Shown here: positions 1 through 10,167 of the stretch, piece after piece
How the letters are laid out: each line of letters begins with the position of its first letter
Numbering within the stretch: the first letter of the stretch is position 1
Origin: Alphaproteobacteria bacterium
Lineage (GTDB): Bacteria > Pseudomonadota > Alphaproteobacteria > Micavibrionales > Micavibrionaceae
Length of the DNA: 64,000 nucleotides
NCBI GenBank assembly: GCA_020848095.1
Contig: JADLAT010000017.1
Coordinates: forward strand, 186,001 to 250,000
Direction: 5' to 3'
The notes under the pieces: generated by a model
Told to the model about the DNA's origin: nothing
Databases searched by the model: none
What the model saw: only the letters and a program-made list of their open reading frames with translations
Translations under genes and position numbers: made by a program

Positions 1-2171
<2,171 letters not shown>

Positions 2172-3830
2172 CTATCTTCCCACGTCCAACAATTTTCCCG
2201 CTGCGGCTCTTGCCTCCTGCGTGATTGTTGCGCCGGAAAGCATACGGGCGATTTCCTCGCGGCGTTCCTCGGCGGAGGGGAGAAGCGCAATATTCGTTCG
2301 CACCTCGTGATCTCCGCTTTTACTGACGACGTAATGATGCTGCGCCTGTGCCGCGACCTGCGGTGAATGGGTGACGACGAGAATCTGGCGGCTGTTCTTA
2401 CCAGAGGCCAGTCTTGCCAGACGCTCCCCCACCGCATCGGCTGTGCCGCCGCCAATGCCGGAATCGACCTCATCAAAAACCAGCGTCCCCGCCGCGCCGG
2501 TTTCGGCCAAAACCACCTTGAGCGCCAGCATGAAACGCGCCATTTCTCCGCCAGAGGCTATTTTATTGATCGGTCCCGGCTCCGCGCCCGGATTGGTGGC
2601 AATGAGGAACTGCACCCGGTCAACCCCTTCCGGTCCCCAGACGTTTTCTTCCTGCGGCTCAACAACGGTGATAAAACGGGCTTTGTCCAGCTTAAGCGGG
2701 GCCAGCTCCGCCATCACCAGTTTTTCCAAAACCCTGCCCGCTTCGCTCCGTATCCTTGTGAGCTCTCCGGCTTTTTCGATATAGGCTTTACGATTTTTTT
2801 CAACGCTGCGGGCCAGATCGGTCAGCGTATCATCCTGTCGTTCCAGTGCGTTCAGGGCGGCGGCCATCTCATCGCGGCGGGCAGCCAGATCATCCACGCT
2901 GCACCCGTGTTTACGGGCCTGTGTCTTTAAGGCGTAAAGCCGATCATCAATTTCCGTCAGGGCGTATTCGCCCTCCTCCAGATCGCCGGAAAAGCTTTGG
3001 ATACCGCTGATAACCTCCTGAATTTCGGCTGCGGCGCGGTCCATCCCGGCCACCATTTCACGCGCGGCCTCTTCCTCCAGTTTTTCCAGAGCGCGCCATG
3101 CCGTCCCCATCGCCGCTTCCACATTTGCGAGCGCCTCCCCCGCCTTACCGAGGGATTGCAGGTATTGATCGCGCTTCATAAGACGTGTGCGTGCGCTCGT
3201 CAGCTTTTCCTCCTCCCCCGCTTCGGGGGCCAGAGCGTCCAGATCCTCCAGCGACTGGCGCAGGAAGGCTTCCTCCTCTCTGGCCTTTTGCAGGGTTTCG
3301 CGCAAGGCTTTAAGCGCAACCTCGCTCTTTCTCCATTCCGCCCAGAGGGTGCGAACGGCTTGAAAAACCTCCGGTTTCGCTGCGTAATCATCCAGTAAAA
3401 TTTTATGCATACGCGGGTTGAGCAACCCTTGAGTTTCAAACTGGCCGTGAATTTCCACCAGTAGAGCGCCAATGGCCGAAAGCAACGACACGCTCACGGG
3501 CTGATCGTTGATAAAAGCGCGCGAGCGGCCATTGCCGGCAACGGCGCGGCGCAAAATCAACGGCGATTCGGCCTCAAGGCCGTTTTCGGCGAGCACAGCA
3601 AACACAGGATGCGCGGGCGGAATTTCAAATTCAGCCGTGACCTGCGCCTGCTCCGCGCCCTTGCGAACAACTCCGCTTTCAGAACGTGCGCCCAGACTTA
3701 AGCCCAAAGCATCGAGCAAAATCGACTTGCCCGCGCCCGTCTCGCCGGTCAACGCGCACAGTCCCGGTTTGAACTCAATCACCAGCCGGTCGATCAAAAC
3801 AATATTCTGGATAGTAAGAGAGGCGAGCAT
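2172..3830 (-). CDS. recN: DNA repair ATPase RecN
   Basis: SMC-like ATPase acting at double-strand breaks in recombinational repair. The N-terminus begins MLASLTIQN as in characterised RecN, followed by Walker A GETGAGKS near residue 29, a long central coiled coil rich in Glu, Lys and Arg, the ABC signature (KIASGGEMARFMLALK) and Walker B (TLVFDEVDSGIGG). A longer start at 3848 abuts the bamD stop, but the start at 3830 matches the family N-terminus and has AGGAAGG just upstream, so it is chosen (552 aa). The gene sits between bamD and ligA. Confidence 0.97.
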   Translation of the reverse strand: MLASLTIQNIVLIDRLVIEFKPGLCALTGETGAGKSILLDALGLSLGARSESGVVRKGAEQAQVTAEFEIPPAHPVFAVLAENGLEAESPLILRRAVAGNGRSRAFINDQPVSVSLLSAIGALLVEIHGQFETQGLLNPRMHKILLDDYAAKPEVFQAVRTLWAEWRKSEVALKALRETLQKAREEEAFLRQSLEDLDALAPEAGEEEKLTSARTRLMKRDQYLQSLGKAGEALANVEAAMGTAWRALEKLEEEAAREMVAGMDRAAAEIQEVISGIQSFSGDLEEGEYALTEIDDRLYALKTQARKHGCSVDDLAARRDEMAAALNALERQDDTLTDLARSVEKNRKAYIEKAGELTRIRSEAGRVLEKLVMAELAPLKLDKARFITVVEPQEENVWGPEGVDRVQFLIATNPGAEPGPINKIASGGEMARFMLALKVVLAETGAAGTLVFDEVDSGIGGGTADAVGERLARLASGKNSRQILVVTHSPQVAAQAQHHYVVSKSGDHEVRTNIALLPSAEERREEIARMLSGATITQEARAAAGKLLDVGR

Positions 3831-3848
3831 GGCCCGACCTTCCTGCAT

Positions 3849-4664
3849 TTAATTGGGTTTAAAGACCGAATCAATTGTCCGGTCAACAAAGCTGCGTCCA
3901 TCCAAAATACGCTGGCGCGATTGCGGATCAAGCAGATCGAAGCTGCTTTTATACCATTTGCTGCCCGGATAGTTATAGCCCAGAACCGCCGCGACCTGCG
4001 TTGCTTCCTCGGTCAGGCCCAATGTCAGATAGGCCTCAACCAGACGGTGCAGCGCCTCTGCGGTGTGCGTGGTTGTCTGGTATTTTTCAACCACAGTGCG
4101 GAAGCGGTTTATGGCTGCGTTGATTTGCCCCCGGTTGAGGTAATAACGACCAATCTCCATTTCCTTGCCCGCGAGGTGGTCATTGGTCAAATCGCGCTTA
4201 AGTCCGGCATCTCTCGCATATTTACTATCCGGGAAACGATTTATCAGGGCATTAAGCGCCTCGACCGATTTCACGGTCATTTCCTGATCGCGCCGAACAT
4301 CGGATATCTGTTCATAATAACACAATGCCTTGAGGTAATAAGCGTAATCCACGTCCTTATTCCCGGGGTGAAGCTCGATAAACCGGTCCAGCGCTAAAAT
4401 GGCTTCATCATAACGCTGGTCCTGATAAGAGGAATACGCGGCCATAAGCTGCGCCTGCGTGGCCCATTGAGAATATGGATGCTGGCGTTCGACTTCATCA
4501 AAATATTTTGTTGCCTCGGCATATTGCCCGGCGTCAAGCGCCTGGGATGCCCGGTTGTAGAGAACCTCAACCGGCTGCTCTTCCGGTTTTTTAGACTCGC
4601 CCGATGAGCAAGCCGCCAGCAAACCACAAGCCGCCAATGAAAGTACAAAACGTGATAAACGCAT
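3849..4664 (-). CDS. bamD: Outer membrane assembly lipoprotein BamD (ComL)
   Basis: Lipoprotein subunit of the BAM complex that inserts beta-barrels into the outer membrane. The start MRLSRFVLSLAACGLLAAC is a lipoprotein signal peptide with lipobox LAAC and lipidated Cys19. The rest (271 aa) consists of TPR-like helical repeats rich in Tyr and Ala, with typical motifs such as FDEVERQHPYSQWA. It lies between lpxC and recN, the standard order. The 117-base gap from lpxC holds no clear gene or terminator. Confidence 0.96.
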   Translation of the reverse strand: MRLSRFVLSLAACGLLAACSSGESKKPEEQPVEVLYNRASQALDAGQYAEATKYFDEVERQHPYSQWATQAQLMAAYSSYQDQRYDEAILALDRFIELHPGNKDVDYAYYLKALCYYEQISDVRRDQEMTVKSVEALNALINRFPDSKYARDAGLKRDLTNDHLAGKEMEIGRYYLNRGQINAAINRFRTVVEKYQTTTHTAEALHRLVEAYLTLGLTEEATQVAAVLGYNYPGSKWYKSSFDLLDPQSRQRILDGRSFVDRTIDSVFKPN

Positions 4665-4781
4665 GAAAAAATCTCCGCTGATATGAATCGCGCACGCATT
4701 ATCAATAGCGCCCCTTGCGGCTTATTGGAAGCGTTTAGCGCCCGAAAACAGGAACTAACCCACGATAAATACCGGGAACAA

Positions 4782-5699
4782 TCAGAGCGCTGAAGCGCTT
4801 TGCAACGCGCTTTGGCATCCGGCGGACGATGTGCCGGTGCTATAGGCATTTACAATCTCATAGGCGGTCTCGTCGGCGAACAGCGCGCGCAGCACAGCGT
4901 TATTTATGGCATGGCCCGCTTTGTATCCCTCATACGCCCCGATGATCGGCGCGCCGGCAAGATACAGATCGCCAATGGCATCCAGAAGCTTATGGCGGAT
5001 AAATTCATCCTCATGACGAAGGCCGTCCGGGTTCATAACGCCCTTTTGGTCCAGAACAATGGCGTTATCCAAAGAACCGCCCAGAGCCAGACCTTTTGAG
5101 CGCATCCACTCCACCTCATGCAAAAAGCCAAAGGTACGGGAATTGGCGATATCGTGCCGGAAATTACCGTTCAGAAGCTCTGTCTCAAAGCTCTGGCGCC
5201 CGATTCCGGGATGGCTGAATTCAATTTCGCCGCCGAAGATACTGCCTGCGGAGGGACTAAGAACCGCCCGCTTGCCGTCCTGCTCGACCGTCACTGTTTT
5301 TAAAATGCGAATCATGCGGCGCGGGACGTTCTGACGCTCTACCCCTGCGGCCTCGATCAATTCCACGAACGGCATCGCGCTGCCATCCATCACCGGGACT
5401 TCCGGTCCGTCCAACTCAAGCCGGGCGTTATCAATATTCATACCGCGCAGCGCGGACATTAAATGCTCAACCGTGCCAACGCTCAGCCCTTCGGCGTTGC
5501 CGATGACCGTGCAAAGCTGCGTATCGACCACCGCGCTCCACAAGGCGGGAATAGCATTATTTTTGTCCTGAATATCGGTGCGGATAAACACAATCCCTGT
5601 GTTTTCATCAGCCGGACAAAGCGAAAGCGTTACCGGTTTGCCGGAATGCAGACCAACACCTGTGATTGATTTCTTTGATTTAACTGTATTTTGCATCAC
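4782..5699 (-). CDS. lpxC: UDP-3-O-acyl-N-acetylglucosamine deacetylase LpxC
   Basis: Zinc amidase for the committed step of lipid A synthesis in the cytoplasm. The 305-residue length is normal. Zinc ligands are visible: His79 in the EHLMSALRG motif, and His236 and Asp240 in HKLLDAIGD. A further catalytic His lies at 263 in KAGHAINN. Starts at Met1 or Met2 are equally possible. It normally follows ftsZ directly in alphaproteobacteria; here 4.5 kb of accessory genes separate the two. Its presence shows that the organism makes LPS. Confidence 0.97.
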   Translation of the reverse strand: MMQNTVKSKKSITGVGLHSGKPVTLSLCPADENTGIVFIRTDIQDKNNAIPALWSAVVDTQLCTVIGNAEGLSVGTVEHLMSALRGMNIDNARLELDGPEVPVMDGSAMPFVELIEAAGVERQNVPRRMIRILKTVTVEQDGKRAVLSPSAGSIFGGEIEFSHPGIGRQSFETELLNGNFRHDIANSRTFGFLHEVEWMRSKGLALGGSLDNAIVLDQKGVMNPDGLRHEDEFIRHKLLDAIGDLYLAGAPIIGAYEGYKAGHAINNAVLRALFADETAYEIVNAYSTGTSSAGCQSALQSASAL

Positions 5700-5841
5700 A
5701 TTTCCGATTATAGATTTCAGGTCTTTTTACGTCTCACGCGCGCTGGCGCCCATGGTGGTTTTTACGTATCTCCACCACCCCTTTACTATAGGCAAGGCGG
5801 GCGCAGGCCTCAAATCACATTGTGTTGCGGTTTGTTACAGG

Positions 5842-5879
5842 AAAAAAAACAAGGCGTTTAATCAAAGCACCTCGCCTTG
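5842..5879 (-). terminator. Rho-independent terminator of the pirin gene
   Basis: Read on the minus strand, CAAGGCG (5879-5873) pairs with CGCCTTG (5856-5850) and is followed by eight T (5849-5842). It lies 30 bases after the pirin stop and oriented correctly to end that transcript. A second small inverted repeat (TCGCCTT/AAGGCGA) overlaps its upstream arm. Confidence 0.75.
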
Positions 5880-5908
5880 ATCATAAGGCGAAGTGCGGTG
5901 GGGGTAAA

Positions 5909-6766
5909 TTAAAACCGTCCATAGGCATAGTCGTTCATGGCCGTACGGATTTCCTCATTCGTATTCATCACGAACGGGCCACGACCGGCGATAGGCTCCT
6001 CAATCGGTTCGCCGCCCATAAGCAGGACGACCGAATCCGCCTGAATTTCCAGCGAGATCGTTTCGCCCTCCCGCGAAAACAGAGCCAGTTCTTTAGCGCC
6101 CAGATTCTCTGCGCCGTTGACGACCACTTTGCCGGACATAACCAACAAAGATGTATTGTGGCCTTCCGGCATGCTCAGATCCATTTTATGGCCGGATTTT
6201 AACCGCATGTCCCACAGATTGACGGGCGTGACGGTTCTTGCCGCGCCCTGAATGCCGTTATACTCCCCGGCAATAAGGCGAAGAATACCGCCACCACCGG
6301 GCAAGTCCACCACGGGAATACTATCCGATAATATTTCCTGATAACGCGGATCGCTCATTTTATCCTTGGCCGGTAAATTGACCCATAGCTGGATCATTTC
6401 AAGCGTGCCGCCCTTTTGTGTGAACGCCCGCCCGTGCATTTCTTCATGCACAATGCCCCGCGCCGCCGTCATCCATTGCACATCGCCGGGGCCGACTTTG
6501 CCTGAATTTCCGGCGCTATCGCTATGCTCAACCTCGCCTTGATAAACGATGGTCACGGTTTCAAAACCACGGTGCGGATGTTTTTCCACGCCGCGCGGCT
6601 TATCCGCAGGCTCAAAATTCGCAGGGCCGGCATAATCCAGCAATAAAAACGGACTGATTTCCGGGCCTTGCGTATCATAAGAGAACATGGTGTTGACGGG
6701 AAACCCATCCCCGACCCAATGCGCCCCTGCGCCGCGATTAACGCGCGTAATATTTTTCGTGTTCAT
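5909..6766 (-). CDS. Pirin family protein (bicupin)
   Basis: Two-cupin metalloprotein. Characterised pirins bind iron, and some have quercetin dioxygenase or redox-sensing roles; the substrate here is unknown. The 285-residue length is typical. The N-terminal cupin carries the pirin metal motif in the stretch HPHRGFETVTIVYQGEVEH, and a later Glu (HEEMHG) completes the site. The C-terminal cupin covers roughly residues 160-250. It is divergent from an HxlR-type regulator across a 113-base region, a common arrangement in which the regulator controls the pirin in response to quinones or electrophiles. Confidence 0.9.
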   Translation of the reverse strand: MNTKNITRVNRGAGAHWVGDGFPVNTMFSYDTQGPEISPFLLLDYAGPANFEPADKPRGVEKHPHRGFETVTIVYQGEVEHSDSAGNSGKVGPGDVQWMTAARGIVHEEMHGRAFTQKGGTLEMIQLWVNLPAKDKMSDPRYQEILSDSIPVVDLPGGGGILRLIAGEYNGIQGAARTVTPVNLWDMRLKSGHKMDLSMPEGHNTSLLVMSGKVVVNGAENLGAKELALFSREGETISLEIQADSVVLLMGGEPIEEPIAGRGPFVMNTNEEIRTAMNDYAYGRF

Positions 6767-6789
6767 GACATTTCTCCTTCCGTTTTCAG

Positions 6790-6850
6790 ATTATAGAGAC
6801 TATATAATTTACAGGGTTATTTTAACAAGTACGAACAAAAAGGATACTGT
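6790..6850. promoter_or_regulatory. Divergent pirin/hxlR control region
   Basis: ATTATA (6790-6795) and TATAAT (6803-6808) form a perfect inverted repeat around 7 bases, so a -10-like box faces each way. A separate promoter candidate for the regulator is TTAACA (6822-6827), 17 bases, TACTGT (6845-6850). An AGTA...TACT inverted repeat overlaps its spacer and could be the regulator's own operator. An AGGAGG ribosome site follows at 6867-6872. Promoter assignment is by eye. Confidence 0.4.
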
Positions 6851-6879
6851 GAAACAGATCCGCCACAGGAGGATGGCCC

Positions 6880-7215
6880 ATGCGTAAGAAGGACATTTTT
6901 TGCCCCGTAGAGACAACGCTGTCTTTACTCTCCGGGAAGTGGAAGCTCATGATTATCCATTATCTTCTGGAGGGGACAAAGCGGTTTAACCAGCTACAGC
7001 GCGACTTAAACGGCATCACGCACCGGACGTTGAGCAAGCAACTCAAGGAAATGGAAGAAGACGGCCTGCTTATACGAAAAGATTACGGAGAGATCCCGCC
7101 GCGGGTTGAATATAGCCTTTCACCGCTTGGTCAATCGCTGGATTCCATTTTATCCTCAATGCATGCATGGGGCGAGTACTACGAAAAGAAAGCCACGCCA
7201 AAAGCATCAAAATAG
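6880..7215 (+). CDS. HxlR-family winged-helix transcriptional regulator
   Basis: A 111-residue DNA-binding protein of the HxlR/MarR-like type. Typical features are a Cys near the N-terminus (Cys8 in FCPVE), the helix-turn-helix stretch LSGKWKLMIIHYLL, the recognition region ITHRTLSKQLKEMEEDGL and the wing VEYSLSPLGQSL. Many family members sense electrophiles or redox state through that N-terminal Cys. The start is fixed by AGGAGG 7 bases upstream. It is divergent from the pirin gene, its likely target. The lipid cassette begins 21 bases downstream and may share its transcript. Confidence 0.9.
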   Translation: MRKKDIFCPVETTLSLLSGKWKLMIIHYLLEGTKRFNQLQRDLNGITHRTLSKQLKEMEEDGLLIRKDYGEIPPRVEYSLSPLGQSLDSILSSMHAWGEYYEKKATPKASK

Positions 7216-7236
7216 ATTTAAAGGAAAGAGCCGGAT

Positions 7237-7881
7237 ATGAGCAAAGAAAACAGACGACCACTCAAAGCCCGAAGCTGGACTATCATGCAAAAAGCAGCGC
7301 AGTGGATGAGCAAAAAAGATATAACGCCTAATCAAATATCAATTGCCAGCATTGCTTTTTCAGGCTTGGCAGGGTTTCTGTTTCTACTATTTCCCGCTGC
7401 CGGTTCTGCCTTGTGGTTTTATGCGTTATTGATCCTGCTCTGTTTTGTGGGCCGCAGCTTTTGTAACATTCTTGATGGCCTAGTTGCTATCGAAGGTGGT
7501 AAGGCAACCGCTTCGGGCGAATTGTTCAACGACATTCCTGATCGCATTTCAGATGTTCTTATAATTGTTGGGGCTGGCTATGCCGCAGGAGTGCCCATAT
7601 TGGGTTGGTTGGCTGCTGTATTGGCCGTGATGACGGCTTATGTTCGTACGCTCGGAAGAGGGCTGGGCGCACCGACTGATTTTCAAGGGCCAATGGCAAA
7701 ACTTCAGCGCATGCTGATTATTTCTGCTGCATGTTTCCTTGCGCCTATTGAGGCCCTGTTTTGGGAGCAAGGCTATATTCTTGCTCTGTCCTTAATCGTT
7801 ATATCCATTGGTTGTGCCATAACAATTTGGAGACGAGCCAAAAGCGCCTACGATCATTTAGAGGGGGAATCAAATGCCTGA
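7237..7881 (+). CDS. CDP-alcohol phosphatidyltransferase family protein (YnbA-like)
   Basis: Integral membrane enzyme of 214 aa with about five or six hydrophobic segments. The family swaps CMP of a CDP-lipid for an alcohol to make a phospholipid. The signature region reads NILDGLVAIEGG, then GELFNDIPDR. Compared with the consensus DxxDGxxAR...GxxxDxxxD, the first and third Asp are Asn and the Arg is Ile. From memory, E. coli YnbA has the same Asn substitutions, so this looks like a subfamily rather than a broken gene. The product is unknown. It overlaps the next gene by 8 bases and opens the cassette. The region is AT-richer than its surroundings. Confidence 0.8.
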   Translation: MSKENRRPLKARSWTIMQKAAQWMSKKDITPNQISIASIAFSGLAGFLFLLFPAAGSALWFYALLILLCFVGRSFCNILDGLVAIEGGKATASGELFNDIPDRISDVLIIVGAGYAAGVPILGWLAAVLAVMTAYVRTLGRGLGAPTDFQGPMAKLQRMLIISAACFLAPIEALFWEQGYILALSLIVISIGCAITIWRRAKSAYDHLEGESNA

Positions 7882-8815
7882 CTTTTCTATATCAAATCCC
7901 ATTCATGCCAGCATTATAGCCATTTTCGGCCTTCTTCTTGTTTCGAGCATTATCGTGTTCTTTATCAGACGCAAGGATGAAAAAGATGAGCATAAAGAGC
8001 TGGCTGATAGGGTTAAAAGCTGGTGGTTTATGATCACTATTTTCTCTTTAGCAATCCTGACATCTCCTGTTGTCTCCGTTATTTTTTTTGGTCTGATTAG
8101 CTTTCTGGCCTTCAAAGAGTTTATTTCCATCATCCCTTTAAGGCGCGCAGATCGCAGCGTTTTGTTCTGGGCATATCTGACTATTCCCCTGCAATATGTG
8201 CTGGTTTATATGGGCTGGTATGGATTATTTATTGTATTTATTCCTGTGTGGGTATTTTTTCTGCTTCCTTTCCGCTTGATAATATCAGGTCAAACAGATG
8301 GTTTTTTAAAATCTGTAACAGCCATCAGCTGGGGGCTTATGATTACGGTCTTTGCCATTTCCCACGCGGCCATGCTCATGAAGTTTCCAGCCACAGAAGC
8401 AAGCATCGCTGGCGGCGTTGGATTAATCATGTTCATGGCTATTCTTAACCAAGGCAATGATGTCGCGCAGTATGTATGGGGGAAACTCTTTGGGAAACAT
8501 AAGATATTGCCAAAAATCAGCCCTAAAAAAACATGGGAAGGCTTTATGGGCGGCGCTTTAACAACAATGATTGGCGCAGCCATTCTTGCTCCCTTTCTTA
8601 CACCCTTTAGCTTTATATTTTCCCTTCTCGCCGGGTTAATGATTGCGTGTGCCGGCTTTATCGGAGATGTCACGTTCTCGGCACTGAAAAGAGACTTGAA
8701 AATTAAAGATGCAGGAAGCCTGATACCCGGTCATGGCGGTATTCTTGATCGTATAGACTCCTTGAGTCTTACGGCTCCGCTCTTCTTTCATCTCGTGCGA
8801 TTTTTTTACTATTAA
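7874..8815 (+). CDS. Phosphatidate cytidylyltransferase family protein (CdsA/YnbB-like)
   Basis: Multi-pass membrane protein, 313 aa, of the family that makes CDP-diacylglycerol from phosphatidate and CTP. The signature near the C-terminus is clear: PKISPKKTWEGFMGG, then GFIGDVTFSALKRDLKIKDAG and PGHGGILDRIDSL. The start has GAGGGGG 7 bases upstream, and the reading frame overlaps the preceding gene. Its CDP-lipid product would be the substrate of that phosphatidyltransferase. A housekeeping cdsA is expected elsewhere in the genome, so this is likely a second, dedicated copy, as in E. coli ynbB. Confidence 0.88.
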   Translation: MPDFSISNPIHASIIAIFGLLLVSSIIVFFIRRKDEKDEHKELADRVKSWWFMITIFSLAILTSPVVSVIFFGLISFLAFKEFISIIPLRRADRSVLFWAYLTIPLQYVLVYMGWYGLFIVFIPVWVFFLLPFRLIISGQTDGFLKSVTAISWGLMITVFAISHAAMLMKFPATEASIAGGVGLIMFMAILNQGNDVAQYVWGKLFGKHKILPKISPKKTWEGFMGGALTTMIGAAILAPFLTPFSFIFSLLAGLMIACAGFIGDVTFSALKRDLKIKDAGSLIPGHGGILDRIDSLSLTAPLFFHLVRFFYY

Positions 8816-8825
8816 AGGCTAAGGC

Positions 8826-9461
8826 ATGAATGTATTGAGGCTCATATTCTACGCGCTTTTAGTTCGTCCATTCCTGATTGTTTTCCTTGGACTGAATACA
8901 CGCAATCTTGATCGCTTGAAAATTCGTGATGGCGCTCATCTGATCGCAGCAAACCACAACTCCCATCTTGATGCTATGGTTTTGATGAGTTTGTTTAAAC
9001 TCAAAGACATTCATAGAGTGAAGCTTGTTGCCGCCAAGGATTACTTTTGCCGAAATGCCCTTTCAACATGGTTTTCTCTTAACATTATCGGGATTGTTCC
9101 TATTGATCGCAAAGGTGAGAGTGATGATCCATTGAAACCCGTTATGAAAGCTCTAGAGGACGGCTATACCGTTGTTATTTTTCCCGAAGGTAGCCGAGGA
9201 GAGCCGGAAAAACGTCAGCCTTTAAAATATGGAATAACTAAAATCCTGGAAGCCAAACCCGAAATAACCATCACGCCCGTTTTTATGCACGGCCTTGGTA
9301 AAGCCTTGCCTCGTGGAGAAGGTCTGTTTGTTCCCTTTATTTGTGAAATCAATGTTGGCGAAGAGCTTTCATGGGCAGGAGAGCGCTCTCAGTTAATCTC
9401 ATCTCTTGAGGCCGTATTTGATGCGCTGGAACAAGAAATGGAACCAAAGGAATGGCTTTAA
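8826..9461 (+). CDS. 1-acyl-glycerol-3-phosphate acyltransferase family protein (PlsC-like)
   Basis: A 211-residue acyltransferase expected to transfer a fatty acyl chain to a lysophospholipid at the membrane. It has the HxxxxD motif (NHNSHLDAMVL) near residue 40, a substrate-binding FPEGSRGEPEK motif near residue 120, and one N-terminal hydrophobic segment. It starts 10 bases after the CdsA-like gene and its last 10 bases overlap the next gene, so it is part of the same operon. The position suggests it makes the phosphatidate used by the cytidylyltransferase, but the acyl acceptor is unproven. Confidence 0.85.
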   Translation: MNVLRLIFYALLVRPFLIVFLGLNTRNLDRLKIRDGAHLIAANHNSHLDAMVLMSLFKLKDIHRVKLVAAKDYFCRNALSTWFSLNIIGIVPIDRKGESDDPLKPVMKALEDGYTVVIFPEGSRGEPEKRQPLKYGITKILEAKPEITITPVFMHGLGKALPRGEGLFVPFICEINVGEELSWAGERSQLISSLEAVFDALEQEMEPKEWL

Positions 9462-10003
9462 AAACGCGAGCTGTTTCCTTTGTTTGGGGGTTTTTAGAAG
9501 CTGCATTTTTCTTTTTTGTACCAGATATTTGGCTTACGCGTATAGCTGTTACCGATCTTAAAAAGGCGGTGATAAATGCGTTTATTGCCCTGCTCGGTGC
9601 GTTAACAGGTGGCACTGTACTTTATTTTTTATCTGGCATGTTCTTTGATAACATCAAACAATTTCTTGATCATATTCCAGCAATATCCGAAGTAATGATT
9701 GATAAGGTCGGAACACAGATGCAAGGATCAAATCCTATAAAATCGATTGTAGCAGCCGGCTTTACAGGCGTACCATTCAAAATATACGCGGCATGGTCAG
9801 GCCATCTGGCTATACCGTTGCCTGTTTTTATTTTGATCAGCGCAGTCGCTCGCATTGGACGATTTTTGTCTCTTATTTTGATGACTTATGGCGTCAAGAG
9901 TGCATTAAAATCGTATGTAAGCACAAAGAATTTACTCTGGCTTCATGCGAGCCTTTGGACACTCTTTTACTGTTATTATTTTTACAAAATGGGCGCGTTC
10001 TAG
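9452..10003 (+). CDS. Small DedA/VTT-like membrane protein
   Basis: A 183-residue hydrophobic protein with about four to five membrane segments. The stretch GFTGVPFKIYAAWSG resembles the re-entrant Pro-Phe-Lys motif of the DedA/VTT superfamily, whose members include lipid scramblases and flippases. Similarity is short, so the family call is tentative. It is the last gene of the lipid cassette and overlaps the acyltransferase by 10 bases. A role in moving the cassette's lipid across the membrane is inference from context. It ends 59 bases before a strong terminator. Confidence 0.6.
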   Translation: MALKTRAVSFVWGFLEAAFFFFVPDIWLTRIAVTDLKKAVINAFIALLGALTGGTVLYFLSGMFFDNIKQFLDHIPAISEVMIDKVGTQMQGSNPIKSIVAAGFTGVPFKIYAAWSGHLAIPLPVFILISAVARIGRFLSLILMTYGVKSALKSYVSTKNLLWLHASLWTLFYCYYFYKMGAF

Positions 10004-10062
10004 CCCCTCACCCTTTGATTTTCAGAAAAATTCAATTGGCTAAAACACCCGATTCTACAAAA

Positions 10063-10094
10063 AACAGCCGCCACCAATGAAGGGAGCGGCTGTT
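10063..10094. terminator. Bidirectional terminator between the lipid cassette and ftsZ
   Basis: AACAGCCGC (10063-10071) and GCGGCTGTT (10086-10094) form a 9-bp perfect stem with a 14-base loop. On the minus strand it is followed by a T run (T6 counting the stem end), ideal for ending the ftsZ transcript. On the plus strand it is followed by a weaker T-rich stretch, so it can also serve the convergent lipid cassette. Confidence 0.8.
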
Positions 10095-10167
10095 TATGTC
10101 TTTCAGCAATGAGTGCGGTCAAAACATAAAACTCTGTGACCTGTCACCATGACTCATGATTAAAGGA

